DNA of 64,000 nucleotides from Sporosarcina sp. FSL K6-3457 (GCF_038007285.1 NZ_JBBOWX010000001.1:1753501-1817500); one strand, 5' to 3'. Shown: positions 9,127-18,241, counted from the first letter of the stretch. Numbers and translations are program-made. Notes: generated by a model from the letters alone, not told the origin.

Positions 9127-9751
9127 TTATAATAGAAGACAAAATGCTTTGCAAGATGCTTTTGTACAAATGAATTTATCCGAAGAAGAAAAGGAAATTC
9201 GACAGAAGAATAGGGCTGCTACTGGAGCAAGAAAAAAAGAGAGAGCAGTTACAAATGCCAAAAGGAACGCGTCTTCAATTCAAATGGTTTTGTTTGATGG
9301 TGATCTCTATGAAGATGAACTTCTTCATAGGAGAAGGAATATTTCCAAACGGTTCGTTGATGAAATAACGCCAATAGATATTGGTGAAATCCGCTTGATA
9401 ATGGGTAATGTGAAAAGTATTCGGCAACTTGGAGAAGTAGCGGAAATAGTTATTGAAAATAATAAAGAAACAATAACGGTAGTTTTTGAAGAAGCCTTTA
9501 CCGCTGAACGATTAAACAGCAGTTATCTAAGGAATTTTTGGTCCATAGAACGTTTAGTTGACCAACAAGGACAAGTTCAATTCACCGGCATTGGGGATGT
9601 GCGTGAAAATGTAAGAATGAATAGATTAGAATTGGCGATATACATGGGAAGTGATTTTCGAGTTAATAATTGGGATATGTTTGTGTTGGCGGCTCGGTTT
9701 GCGAGAGAGGATTTTGAGAAAAGGTAGATAAAAGAAAGGGAGAGGAAGAGC

Positions 9752-10591
9752 TTGTCAATTAGTATGTTACTTAGCCAGATAAAAAGTTTGGAAACCGGTA
9801 TTACTAGTATCAATAAGAAAATAGATACACAAAAATTAAAAGAAGCAACAGCAATTGAGAAGATAGCGAAGGCGCAGAAAAAGTCGATTGGAGCAAAAAC
9901 TATATCAACAATAAGCTCCGCTCAGAGAGAATATCAATCGGCATCTAAGGAACTGACAAGTGCACAAGCAGAACAAGTTAAATTATCCAAACAACTGGTT
10001 GATAAATCTAAAGGGCTGACTAATAAACAGAGTGACTTGATGAAAGCACAAGCAAAAGAACGGGAACAGCATCAAAAAGCAATTGAAAAACTTCAGCAAG
10101 AGGCTCTTGCAACCCAAAAAACACAAATTCAAGAAATAATAAAAGTGGGTACAAAAAATACTTATTTAGATAAGAAATATGATGTGTTTATTTCGCATGC
10201 ATCTGAAGACAAGGGTGACTTTGTAGAACCTTTAGCTAGAGCTTTACAAGAGGCAGGTATTGATACTTGGTATGATTCTGATCAGATTGGATGGGGCCAA
10301 AGTATTCGCCAAAGTATTGATAAAGGTTTAATTAACTCACGCTTTTGTTTGATTGTGTTATCACAAAGTTTTTTAAAGAAGTATTGGACGAATTATGAGT
10401 TGAACGGTATTTTCCAAAAGGATGAGATTACTGATGGTTCAGTTATATTACCAATATGGCATAATGTCACACGTGATGAAATTCAAAAACTAAATTTAAC
10501 TTTGACAGATATGTTAGCAATGAACACTGCTATACATTCAACTGAAGATATTGTGGAGTCTTTAAAAGAGTTGGTTGATGCTCTTAAATGA
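9752..10591 (+). CDS. Coiled-coil protein with C-terminal TIR domain
   Basis: About the first 130 residues are a long charged coiled coil (repeated Q/K/E/A heptads). Residues about 143-279 are a bacterial TIR domain beginning KYDVFISHASEDK, with FVEPLARALQEAG, TWYDSDQIGWGQSIRQSI and the W-x-x-x-E stretch containing E216 (KYWTNYELNG), the position of the NADase glutamate in active TIR enzymes. Many bacterial TIR proteins degrade or cyclise NAD in antiphage defence; that role is an inference here. A TTG start at 9752 has AAAGGGAG 10 bases upstream; ATG 9764 is the alternative. It lies 24 bp after the IS-split CoiA-like gene, so the insertion may disturb its expression. Confidence 0.85.
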   Translation: MSISMLLSQIKSLETGITSINKKIDTQKLKEATAIEKIAKAQKKSIGAKTISTISSAQREYQSASKELTSAQAEQVKLSKQLVDKSKGLTNKQSDLMKAQAKEREQHQKAIEKLQQEALATQKTQIQEIIKVGTKNTYLDKKYDVFISHASEDKGDFVEPLARALQEAGIDTWYDSDQIGWGQSIRQSIDKGLINSRFCLIVLSQSFLKKYWTNYELNGIFQKDEITDGSVILPIWHNVTRDEIQKLNLTLTDMLAMNTAIHSTEDIVESLKELVDALK

Positions 10592-10670
10592 GAAAGTGGA
10601 AATGCAAGGCGGTTATGTAATTTTGATTTGAATCGGAGTCCAATATTTATTGAATACGAGGGGGGATAGC

Positions 10671-11573
10671 ATGAATGCAGACAATAATATGATGTCGGGA
10701 TTTTATGAGGGTATTTTAATAGCAATCAAGATGTTTATTGCATCAAGTGTGTTTCCATTTGTCGTCATCTTCGTAATCTTATCAATTATACTGCAGTGGA
10801 AGATGCCGGTTCTTAAAGGGAAGTATGGGGAGTGGGTTGTAAAATCAAAGCTTCGAAATTTAGGGGATGCATACACTGTCTTTCATGATGTGTATATTCC
10901 AAATGGTGAGCGGGGACTGACGCAAGTGGACCATATTGTGACTTCAGTGTATGGCGTGTTTGTCATCGAAACAAAACACTACAGCGGTTGGATTTTTGGC
11001 GATGAATATAAACCATATTGGACGCAAGTCATTTATAAAAAGAAAACAAAAATGCACAATCCAATCCGTCAAAATTACGGCCACGTTCAAGCTTTGCTTA
11101 CCTACATAGGACAAGAGGACATGCAAGATGTCCACTCCATTATCGCCTTTTCATCAAACTCTACTCTTAAATTCAAAAAGGACTTCACCTCCGCGCACGT
11201 CATACAATTTCCTGATTTGCTAACAACTATTAGCCAGTACAAGGAGCATTTCATTAGTGAGGCTACAGTGAAGGGGACCAATGAAAAGCTAGCGAAACTG
11301 TTGGTTATAGATAAAAATGACAGGAAGCGTCTCAAGGCAGAGCATATGCGATCAGTTCGAAGAGCGAAAGGTGCCAAGCTGACGGCACACTCATATACTA
11401 GGCATGCTAAGAATGTGTCGAGGCAGGATGACTCGATTTTACACACAGCTTGTCCGAAGTGTAATGGGAATTTGGCATTGAAGATAGGTAGGTATGGGAA
11501 GTTTTATGGGTGTAGTCATTATCCTACTTGTCGGTATACGGAGAATGTGAAGGTCGATCGGCAGAGTGTGTAG
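10671..11573 (+). CDS. NERD-domain protein with topoisomerase-type zinc ribbon
   Basis: A membrane segment near residues 15-40 (VFPFVVIFVILSIIL) is followed by a NERD nuclease-like domain (KGKYGEWVVKSKL, TQVDHIVTSVYGVFVIETKHYSG), with the D...E-x-K arrangement of PD-(D/E)XK enzymes intact. The C-terminus is a four-cysteine zinc ribbon (CPKCNGNLALKIG, then YGCSHYPTCRYTE) of the topoisomerase I type, suggesting DNA contact. This architecture is widespread in Bacillales, without an established role. The start at 10671 follows GAGGGGGGAT; the frame is open a little further upstream. The gene is 79 bp after the TIR gene and may belong to the same transcription unit. Confidence 0.85.
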   Translation: MNADNNMMSGFYEGILIAIKMFIASSVFPFVVIFVILSIILQWKMPVLKGKYGEWVVKSKLRNLGDAYTVFHDVYIPNGERGLTQVDHIVTSVYGVFVIETKHYSGWIFGDEYKPYWTQVIYKKKTKMHNPIRQNYGHVQALLTYIGQEDMQDVHSIIAFSSNSTLKFKKDFTSAHVIQFPDLLTTISQYKEHFISEATVKGTNEKLAKLLVIDKNDRKRLKAEHMRSVRRAKGAKLTAHSYTRHAKNVSRQDDSILHTACPKCNGNLALKIGRYGKFYGCSHYPTCRYTENVKVDRQSV

Positions 11574-11747
11574 GTGATGTGCGCGCGAGTATCATAGAGT
11601 ATCTATCATCAACGATACTGATAAACCGAAAAGCTTCTTATCAAAATCTGTAAATAGACACGACTGTGTAAGAAACTGTCGTGAATGCTTACACTTTCAC
11701 GATTGTTTGCTGCAGTTAACAAATCTTATATCCTACAAAACAAAAAA

Positions 11748-11777
11748 AGACCTTTCTCCTAAAATAGAGAAGGGTCT
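11748..11777 (-). terminator. Terminator for the small CxCxxC protein gene
   Basis: An 11-bp stem (AGACCTTTCTC with GAGAAGGGTCT, one G-T pair) is followed on the - strand by a run of T, directly beyond the stop at 11786. Confidence 0.75.
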
Positions 11778-11785
11778 TATGCATT

Positions 11786-12034
11786 TTACTTAGTAACGTA
11801 TTCGTTAATATCCCACTGCATTAAATCTTTTTTGGATTTAACATTTGGTTTTGGAATATCATAATGTTTTTCGTATTTGCACATTTTGCAGGAACAATTC
11901 AACTTCGCTTTAGACAATTTCCCGGGATGCTTAACATAAGGATGTACGATATCATCCGTTGTATCCACTCCCCAGGCATATCTTACAATCTCTAGCTTCC
12001 GGCATAAATAATCCATACTTGAGTGGGAGCTCAT
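11786..12034 (-). CDS. Small basic CxCxxC protein of unknown function, possibly 5'-truncated
   Basis: An 82-residue product with the core RRKLEIVRYAWGVD-like helix, HPGKLSKAKLNCSCKMCKYEK and a C-terminal WDINEYV. The G-x-L-S-K-x-K-x-x-C-x-C-x-x-C arrangement recurs in small, poorly characterised zinc-ribbon-like proteins of Firmicutes. No convincing ribosome site precedes the ATG at 12034 or the internal ATG at 12016, so the N-terminus may have been lost when the adjacent hsdR fragment arrived (copy D begins at 12081). It has its own terminator. Function not known. Confidence 0.5.
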   Translation of the reverse strand: MSSHSSMDYLCRKLEIVRYAWGVDTTDDIVHPYVKHPGKLSKAKLNCSCKMCKYEKHYDIPKPNVKSKKDLMQWDINEYVTK

Positions 12035-12080
12035 AATGGATGGATTATATCATATCATCTCCTGCTGATTCCCTTGAACT

Positions 12081-12292
12081 GGGTTAATCAAAGAAGAAAT
12101 CACTTTTGTGATGCGCTGACCTCACATGATATGGCAGAACAAGTATTGGGCGACGACATTTTGAGAAATATTGTACGTGAGCTAACGAAGGTGATCAAAG
12201 AAAATATGAGCATCGACTGAAATTCACGAGATTCTGCAAGAGTTAAGAAGCGAATTACAGTTCGAAGACTGCTGAAGAAGTACGGCTATCTA
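12081..12292 (+). pseudogene. hsdR: HsdR fragment copy D
   Basis: About 210 bp corresponding to copy A positions 819-1031 (GLIKEEV...LLKKYGY). It is more diverged than copies A-C, with a small deletion near 12100 and an in-frame stop (ATCGACTGA near 12215). It starts and ends abruptly against unrelated DNA. Confidence 0.8.
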
Positions 12293-12342
12293 CTCTTGTT
12301 CACAAGCAGTTCTTTACTCTGTCCCTAGGCTTACTAGTATAC

Positions 12343-12372
12343 TTAACTGATGATAGAATTCATTCGTATAAT
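12343..12372 (+). promoter_or_regulatory. Probable sigma-A promoter for the beta-helix/AAA+ gene
   Basis: TTAACT at 12343-12348 and TATAAT at 12367-12372 with an 18-bp spacer, 64 bp before the chosen start. The promoter lies immediately downstream of HsdR copy D. Confidence 0.5.
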
Positions 12373-12436
12373 TGTGTTTAGAAAAATACAAAGTATAGAA
12401 ATCAATTGAATTTACTAATGGAAAGTGGGAAGATAC

Positions 12437-15400
12437 ATGGCAATTATTCAAGTGTCTCAGCGTGAAGGATCCAACTACAAAACCATTCAGGTTGCAGTAG
12501 AGGCAGCTCTACCAGGAGATACAGTGGAAGTTGATGAAGGTGTTTATGATGAACATGTAATAATCGATAAGCTGCTCGTTCTTCGAAGTTCAGAAGGTGA
12601 AGCGAGCTCAGTTCGTCTAACAGGAAGTGTTCGTATCGCGACAACGGAAGAAGTGCGTATCGAATTGATCAGTATTGGAGGAGGCACTGGTCCAGTGGAC
12701 TTTGGTTTACATATCGAATCAGGAGATGTAACGCTTCACCACTGTCTTTTCTCTGAGATTCAAGGAGTTGCAATGCGAGTTGATGCAGCTGCGAAAGTAT
12801 CCGCAGAGCATTCGATCTTTCAAAAAAACATACAAGGGATTGAGGTATTAGGGCGTTTGGCTTTGTTCGAATGCATCGTAGAAGACACGATCAAGTCTGC
12901 ACAAATTAGTGTGCGCGCGAGAGGAGAAGTCGCGGTAACGAATTCCGGAATTTTAAGTGGGCAAGATGCTGGCCTTTGCTTGTATGAAACGAGTCGAGCA
13001 ACAATCACCCAAAGTTCATTCATCGGAAATCGCGGGGTTCAACTTCGTTTGGAACAAGACAGTTCTATGGACGTAGAAAGTACGAATTTTTATTTTGGAC
13101 ATGTCCAAGGAATCTATTGTGATCAATCTAAGGGTGTCCTGAAAAATTGTGTCTTTAAAAACCAACGTTTGGAGCATGTAGCATTTACGAATGGATCCCA
13201 TATCAAAGTCGAGGCAAGTACGTTTGAAAATGGTGAGGCTGAAGGAATGAACGTCAGTGGTTCATCAGTTGAGTTATCGGACTCACAGTTTAAAAACCAA
13301 AAAGGAGACCAAATTTCCTGTAACGAACAAAGCAAACTCTCGATTACAAAAACACAGATCCTTTCGGGGGAGTCTAGAGGAATTGTGTCCGGAAATTCCA
13401 CATGTACACTCATCGAATCGGAAGTGAAGTACAATCAGATGACGCAACTCTCTGCGTTTACTCAAAGCGTGTTCACGATTCTGGGTTGTGAAGTTGAGAG
13501 TGGAAACAATAAAGGAGTTTACGTGACAAGTAGTCAAGTGACTATTTCGGATTCTCTTATTAGCCATCATAGTGGTGTACAGATTTTTGCATCTGAACAT
13601 TCGGAAGTAATTCTGTCGGCGAGCGAAGTAAAGAGTGGGGATAGTGCGGGGATAACTGTGAAAGAATCCGAGTTGACGGCAGCCAATAGCATCATCTTCG
13701 GTCATAAGGGGTCCAACGTTTTACTCAGTGCTGCGACTAAAGCAGAAATTACCGATTGTAAAATATCGGGTGGCGATAAGAACGGCATACTTGCAGGCCC
13801 TGAAGTAGTTATTTCAGTAGAACGGTCAATTTTGTTCAATCATAAAAGGCCACAAATAAGAGCAACGGAATCTGCAGAAGTCTTTATAACAGAGTGTGAA
13901 ATCTATGACGGTCAATCGTCAGGAATCGTCTTGAGTCAGGTGGAGCGTACTGAAGTGACGGGTTCTCGAGTACATGGTCAGCGTGATGATCAAATCATCT
14001 TGCAAGATTGTTCAGATGCTGTATTCACTGGGGTGCAAGTGATGAATGGGAAGAAGGCTGGACTGAGGCTCGAGCGTTCGGTTCCGGTTCTTAACGACTG
14101 TTCTTTTGAGAACAACCAAGCAGGAGATTTAGTTCGTTGGGACGACAGTGTTCCTTTGCTTACCGATACGGACTTGCAGGTTCCACCAATCACTAGTAAA
14201 TTAGGCGGCAGTGCTGGACATTCCTCTACTGTAGATTCATCACCTACTGATCAGATGGATGTTTTCATGAGTGGTTTGAACGGGTTTATTGGACTGGAAG
14301 ATGTGAAAGACAAAATCCAGGAGTTTAAAAACGTAAGCGACATTAATCAATTCAAATTAGAGCGTGGAATGAAAGCTAATCCGATGATAGCGCCTCATAT
14401 GGTCTTTCAAGGTAATCCGGGTACTGGTAAAACGACAGTCGCTCGGCTTTTAGGAAAGATTTTTAAGGAACTAGGTTTATTAAAGACAGGCCACGTAACT
14501 GAAGTGAAGCGGGAAGATCTCGTTGGAACGCATGTTGGTGAATCAGAAGAACGAACGAAAGTAATTATTAAGGAAGCTATGGGTGGCGTCCTCTTTATAG
14601 ACGAAGCGTATACGCTTGCAGCAGGGGGCAATTCTAGTAATGATTTCGGTAAAAAAGTAATTGAAACGTTGCTTCCTGCAATGGAAAATTCTCGCGGTGA
14701 ATTCATTGTCATCGCGGCAGGCTATACCGAAGAAATGAACAGTTTCCTAGCGTCTAATCCGGGATTGAAAGATCGTTTTACTGAAAAGATTCACTTTCAA
14801 GACTATACACCAGATGAGTTGCTTCAAATCCTCTTAAGCCAGTGTGAAGGAAGCTATGTGCTTACTCCTGCTGCCAAACAAGCGGTTTATGAGGAGTTCG
14901 TGGAACGTTATCGTATGCGCGATGAAACATTTAGTAACGCTCGAATGGCACGTATACTATACGATCAAATCGGGCTTGCTCAGTCGATGAGAATTGCGAA
15001 ACTTCCGCGTGAAGAGTGGACGGAAAAGGTATTGACGACGTTTGAAGAACAAGACGTTGTACAAGCGGTACAAGAGCGTGGAGTGAAGACGTACGAAGTT
15101 CCAATCGATGAAGTACTACTCGCCCATAAACGTGCAGAACTCCATCAGTTTATCGGTCTTGGTTCTGTGAAGTCTGAAATAGATAAAATGATTGAATTAA
15201 TGAGATACTACAAACGAGAAAATCATTCTACAGAGAAATTGATGAACCACACGCTGTTGATTGGTAAACCAGGGACAGGTAAAACCGAGGTCGGTCGTGT
15301 GCTCGCTGGTATTTATCAAGCGCTTGGATTATTAGAACGAGGCGATCTGATTGAAGTAGATCGCAGCGATTTAGTCGGTAGTCATATTGGTGAAACGGAG

Positions 15401-15919
15401 AAGCTGACAGCCGGGCTGATTGAACGAGCGATGGGTAGTGCGTTATTTATTGATGAAGCGTACACACTTGCGAGTGGTGGAGAGAATGACTTCGGGAAAA
15501 AAGCAGTGGACGTGTTGCTGAAAAAAATGTCCGATCGACAAGGCGAGTTCCTATTAATCGCCGCAGGGTACGAAAAAGAAATGAATCGTTTCTTAGACAG
15601 CAACCCAGGACTCCGTCGACGTTTCGGACTAACGTTTCATTTTGAAGATTATACACCAAAGGAGTTAATGGAGATTACCGACCTCTATAGTAAAGGGTAC
15701 GGCATAACAGACGAAGCAAAGAGTGCATTAGTTCGTCACTATGAAGAGATTTATGCGCGTAGAGATAGTCATTTCGGAAATGCCGGTCTTGCTAAAAAAA
15801 TAGCGAAAGAAATGATGCGTAAAGTCGATTATCGAATGGCTGTGGCGAGCAATAAACAAAATAAGCTTGCGCTCGAAAAAGAAATTACGAAGGATGATTT
15901 AGTTTTGTTGGAGAGTTGA
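12437..15919 (+). CDS. Parallel beta-helix protein fused to two CbbX/SpoVK-type AAA+ ATPase domains
   Basis: A 1160-residue fusion. Residues 1 to about 585 are a right-handed parallel beta-helix built of about 23-residue coils that alternate between a 'G-I/V-x-V' type and a 'Q-I/L' type, preceded by a pectin-lyase-like cap (YKTIQVAVEAALPGDTVEVDEGVY). After a short linker come two AAA+ modules of the CbxX/CfqX (SpoVK, EccA) type. Module 1 has Walker A at 659-666 (GNPGTGKT) and Walker B D722-E723; module 2 has Walker A at 943-950 (GKPGTGKT) and Walker B D1006-E1007. Both have the SNPGL(K/R)xRF arginine-finger region, so both look active. CbbX-like ATPases remodel or extract proteins; the helix may recognise a polymer or serve as a ruler. 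ATG 12437 is used (GTG 12425 is possible). No obvious partner gene follows. Confidence 0.88.
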   Translation: MAIIQVSQREGSNYKTIQVAVEAALPGDTVEVDEGVYDEHVIIDKLLVLRSSEGEASSVRLTGSVRIATTEEVRIELISIGGGTGPVDFGLHIESGDVTLHHCLFSEIQGVAMRVDAAAKVSAEHSIFQKNIQGIEVLGRLALFECIVEDTIKSAQISVRARGEVAVTNSGILSGQDAGLCLYETSRATITQSSFIGNRGVQLRLEQDSSMDVESTNFYFGHVQGIYCDQSKGVLKNCVFKNQRLEHVAFTNGSHIKVEASTFENGEAEGMNVSGSSVELSDSQFKNQKGDQISCNEQSKLSITKTQILSGESRGIVSGNSTCTLIESEVKYNQMTQLSAFTQSVFTILGCEVESGNNKGVYVTSSQVTISDSLISHHSGVQIFASEHSEVILSASEVKSGDSAGITVKESELTAANSIIFGHKGSNVLLSAATKAEITDCKISGGDKNGILAGPEVVISVERSILFNHKRPQIRATESAEVFITECEIYDGQSSGIVLSQVERTEVTGSRVHGQRDDQIILQDCSDAVFTGVQVMNGKKAGLRLERSVPVLNDCSFENNQAGDLVRWDDSVPLLTDTDLQVPPITSKLGGSAGHSSTVDSSPTDQMDVFMSGLNGFIGLEDVKDKIQEFKNVSDINQFKLERGMKANPMIAPHMVFQGNPGTGKTTVARLLGKIFKELGLLKTGHVTEVKREDLVGTHVGESEERTKVIIKEAMGGVLFIDEAYTLAAGGNSSNDFGKKVIETLLPAMENSRGEFIVIAAGYTEEMNSFLASNPGLKDRFTEKIHFQDYTPDELLQILLSQCEGSYVLTPAAKQAVYEEFVERYRMRDETFSNARMARILYDQIGLAQSMRIAKLPREEWTEKVLTTFEEQDVVQAVQERGVKTYEVPIDEVLLAHKRAELHQFIGLGSVKSEIDKMIELMRYYKRENHSTEKLMNHTLLIGKPGTGKTEVGRVLAGIYQALGLLERGDLIEVDRSDLVGSHIGETEKLTAGLIERAMGSALFIDEAYTLASGGENDFGKKAVDVLLKKMSDRQGEFLLIAAGYEKEMNRFLDSNPGLRRRFGLTFHFEDYTPKELMEITDLYSKGYGITDEAKSALVRHYEEIYARRDSHFGNAGLAKKIAKEMMRKVDYRMAVASNKQNKLALEKEITKDDLVLLES

Positions 15920-16081
15920 ATGATTACTATAATTTCCTACTTAAAAAGCCGAGTTCTAGACTGACATAGCGATATGAGACACATATAAAACACCTTTATT
16001 AGACTTCCATTACACCATATTTTACTGGTGTTAGGTAGCCTGGTTGACTGGCACCACAGTAAGATCGAGAGGAGAGTCAAT

Positions 16082-16552
16082 ATGGAAGTAGTATATTTTG
16101 CAGGTGGATGTTTATGGGGCGTACAAGCTTTTATAAAAACTTTACCTGGAGTAAAGTTTACAGAAGCAGGAAGAGCTAATGGAACAAGTCATACACTTGA
16201 GGGTGATTATGATGGGTATGCCGAATGTGTAAAAACAGGATTTGATCCGACAGTTGTATCAATCAGAGAATTAATGGGATATTTATTCGAAATCATTGAT
16301 CCATACAGTTTGAATAAACAAGGACAGGATGTTGGCGAGAAATACAGAACAGGCGTATATAGTGAAAAGCATGAACACTTAAAAGAGGCGAAGGCGTTTC
16401 TTAGTGAGAGAAATGATTATAACCTTATAGTTGTTGAAGTATTACCTCTTACAAACTATGTGAGAAGTGCAGAAGAGCATCAAGATAGGTTAGCTAGATG
16501 CCCAAATGATTATTGTCATATTCCAGAAGAAATATTAAATAGGTATAAGTAA
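16082..16552 (+). CDS. msrA: Peptide-methionine (S)-S-oxide reductase, divergent MsrA
   Basis: The 156-residue protein is an MsrA-type reductase that would repair S-oxidised methionine in proteins using thioredoxin. The active site reads AGGCLWGVQ, in which the usual GCFWG phenylalanine is leucine. The second conserved region is also shifted from consensus (DPYSLNKQGQDVGEKYRTGVY instead of DPTxxNRQGND.G.QYRS). The catalytic cysteine is present. The ATG at 16082 follows GAGAGGAGAG. It may be a paralogue alongside a standard msrA elsewhere in the genome. It is a single-gene unit between the AAA+ fusion and the convergent M14 peptidase. Confidence 0.8.
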   Translation: MEVVYFAGGCLWGVQAFIKTLPGVKFTEAGRANGTSHTLEGDYDGYAECVKTGFDPTVVSIRELMGYLFEIIDPYSLNKQGQDVGEKYRTGVYSEKHEHLKEAKAFLSERNDYNLIVVEVLPLTNYVRSAEEHQDRLARCPNDYCHIPEEILNRYK

Positions 16553-16661
16553 GGGAGGAGACATTCAAATATCCATACGATGCGAACCCTACCAAAATAG
16601 AAATGCTGGAGAAATGAATCTATAATTGAAGACGACAACTAATGTAACGCAGGGTAATTAA

Positions 16662-17852
16662 TCATACATATAACCCTGCTAAAAAAATCCCTAACGTCTC
16701 TTGATAAATTTCATCAAACTGGTCTAAGGGAAGTGGATTTATTCCTGAACCAAGTTCAACTGTGAATCCAGGTCTTCGCCATTCCTGAATAAACCAATCC
16801 TTATATCCAGCGTAGCTGTCAATTGTTTGAACTGGTTCGTAACCGCTGACCCTACTGAACTCGTTAACTAGAACTTTAGACTCCGGAGGTTCAAGGTTCT
16901 CGTACCCCCAGTAAATAACTTCTCCCTGTGTATGAAAAGCTAGTACTCTCGTAAAATCCCGTCTTCTTGTCAGTTCCGCCATCGCAATTGCCTCAGGTTC
17001 GGACAAAGGACTTTCACCTCCATAATCTCTTGGACCCGGATTCTTAGGATTACGGGCTCTTTCCAAATCCCAATTGGCAGGAAATTGATCATTCAGATCC
17101 ACACCATTTATATTGGCTTTCCACCCCGAGAAGTCTAAGCTACCATTATTCCATTCAACAACTTTACTTCGCCATGGCTCATTTGCAGGCGGACCATTTA
17201 ACACCAAATTTACTCCGTCCGGGTTGACCATTGGAACAATGGATAAGGTCGTTTGCTGGTATAAAGGGAATGTGGAAAGACCGCGGATAGGAGTATGGTT
17301 CGTTAGGGAAAGCAAATAATCATTTAAAAAGGTCAAAATGATAGGGGTGGTAATCCATTCATTCGCATGAAATGAAGCATTATAATGAACTCGTTTAGTG
17401 CCACTACCAATCACAATTTCTGGTATTTCACGTCTTAAAACGGAATTTCCGATAGAAGGGATTTGCAAAAATGGATAAACTGCTAGTAACCTTCTGATAT
17501 CATTCATCATGATGTCGTAATCATAATTTTGTTTCCCGTTTATAAGCCTCCACGTAATCCTTTGAGGAATTTTAATCATCTGTCCAACTTGCAGACGATT
17601 CGGTTCGAGATTAGGGTTGACAAGAAGAAGTGTATACAAAGAAAGATTTTGTCTTTGAGCAATCAACCATAAAGAGTCACCTGTTAGAATTTCATAATTG
17701 ACGGCAACAAATCCAGGAATTTGAATTTGCTGACCTACCGTAAGTATGAGTGGGTTGATGTTTCGGTTGGAATCGATAATCAGTTGAAGAGGCATCTGGA
17801 ATAGCTGGCTGAAATACCAAACCGAATCTCCAGGTCTAACAAATATGTCCAT
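16662..17852 (-). CDS. LysM-containing M14 peptidase (gamma-D-glutamyl-diaminopimelate endopeptidase type)
   Basis: Two LysM peptidoglycan-binding repeats (about residues 3-46 and 51-95) precede a zinc carboxypeptidase-like M14 domain (about 110-390). Zinc ligands are H162 and E165 (SFHANEW) and H307 (LAFHTQG); the catalytic glutamate is E366 (TVELGSG). The layout is that of endopeptidase ENP1 of Bacillus sphaericus and related YqgT-like enzymes, which cut the gamma-D-Glu-Dap bond of peptidoglycan peptides, usually in sporulation or recycling. There is no signal peptide, as is normal for ENP1. Start at 17852 is supported by GGGGAGG. A GCAGGGT/ACCCTGC hairpin overlaps the 3' end. Confidence 0.88.
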   Translation of the reverse strand: MDIFVRPGDSVWYFSQLFQMPLQLIIDSNRNINPLILTVGQQIQIPGFVAVNYEILTGDSLWLIAQRQNLSLYTLLLVNPNLEPNRLQVGQMIKIPQRITWRLINGKQNYDYDIMMNDIRRLLAVYPFLQIPSIGNSVLRREIPEIVIGSGTKRVHYNASFHANEWITTPIILTFLNDYLLSLTNHTPIRGLSTFPLYQQTTLSIVPMVNPDGVNLVLNGPPANEPWRSKVVEWNNGSLDFSGWKANINGVDLNDQFPANWDLERARNPKNPGPRDYGGESPLSEPEAIAMAELTRRRDFTRVLAFHTQGEVIYWGYENLEPPESKVLVNEFSRVSGYEPVQTIDSYAGYKDWFIQEWRRPGFTVELGSGINPLPLDQFDEIYQETLGIFLAGLYV

Positions 17853-17889
17853 GTCGTTCCTCCCCTTAGTCGAAAATACTTAGTAATAA

Positions 17890-18200
17890 TGAAAGCTGAG
17901 AAATCGGGCTTTAATTTGGCTATTTCATTGAGTGATTGGGAATGAAACAGCTTCGTCCCTCTGTCCAATTCACCAATCTTTTTTGCACCTTGGTTTTTCC
18001 AAAGCTCGCAAAGACGAAATAATGTTACGCCTCCACCTGGTTCTGAACCGAAGATTAATACATCATATTCCTACTGTGCCATTTCTTCTACGGTAGTTGT
18101 TTGGAATCCAGTTGTTTGCATATCGAACAACCAAAAAAATCCCCATTCAACTTGCGCATCATTTACATATATGACGGATTGCTTGGACCGTATGTGTATA
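17890..18200 (-). pseudogene. Degenerate reading frame upstream of the peptidase gene
   Basis: On the - strand a protein-like frame can be read from about 18200 (RSKQSVIYVNDAQVEWGFF) through an in-frame TAG near 18077 to WKNQGAKKIGELDRGTKLF. There is no start codon with a ribosome site and the 5' end meets HsdR copy E. It looks like the remains of a gene that I do not recognise. Supported only by its protein-like composition. Confidence 0.35.
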
Positions 18201-18241
18201 GAGTTGTGGTATTAAAAATTAGGAGTGCTCCTTAATCCAAC

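Larger units (their letters stand above)
7314..9727 (+). pseudogene. CoiA-like zinc-finger gene interrupted by an IS4-family element
   Basis: Two half-genes, 7314-7597 and 9133-9727, join perfectly in frame when the insertion sequence and one copy of its 6-bp target duplication are removed. The restored product would be 292 residues. The N-terminal half has a cysteine/histidine cluster (YCPTENCPAKI, then HFRTW and HSRDC) like the N-terminal zinc-binding region of CoiA-type competence/nuclease proteins; I cannot name the C-terminal half. ATG 7314 is preceded by GAAGGGGG. The restored stop lies 24 bp before the TIR gene, so the two were probably co-transcribed. The clean reconstruction implies a recent insertion. 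Confidence 0.8.

Noticed and set aside
7592..9132. 19-bp terminal inverted repeats for the IS4-family element
   Set aside because: The outer 6 bp (TTATAA) are a palindromic target duplication; restoring the host frame shows that the true repeats are 13 bp.
12023..12220. Separate 65-residue protein on the + strand
   Set aside because: Most of the frame is HsdR fragment D and it has no ribosome site.
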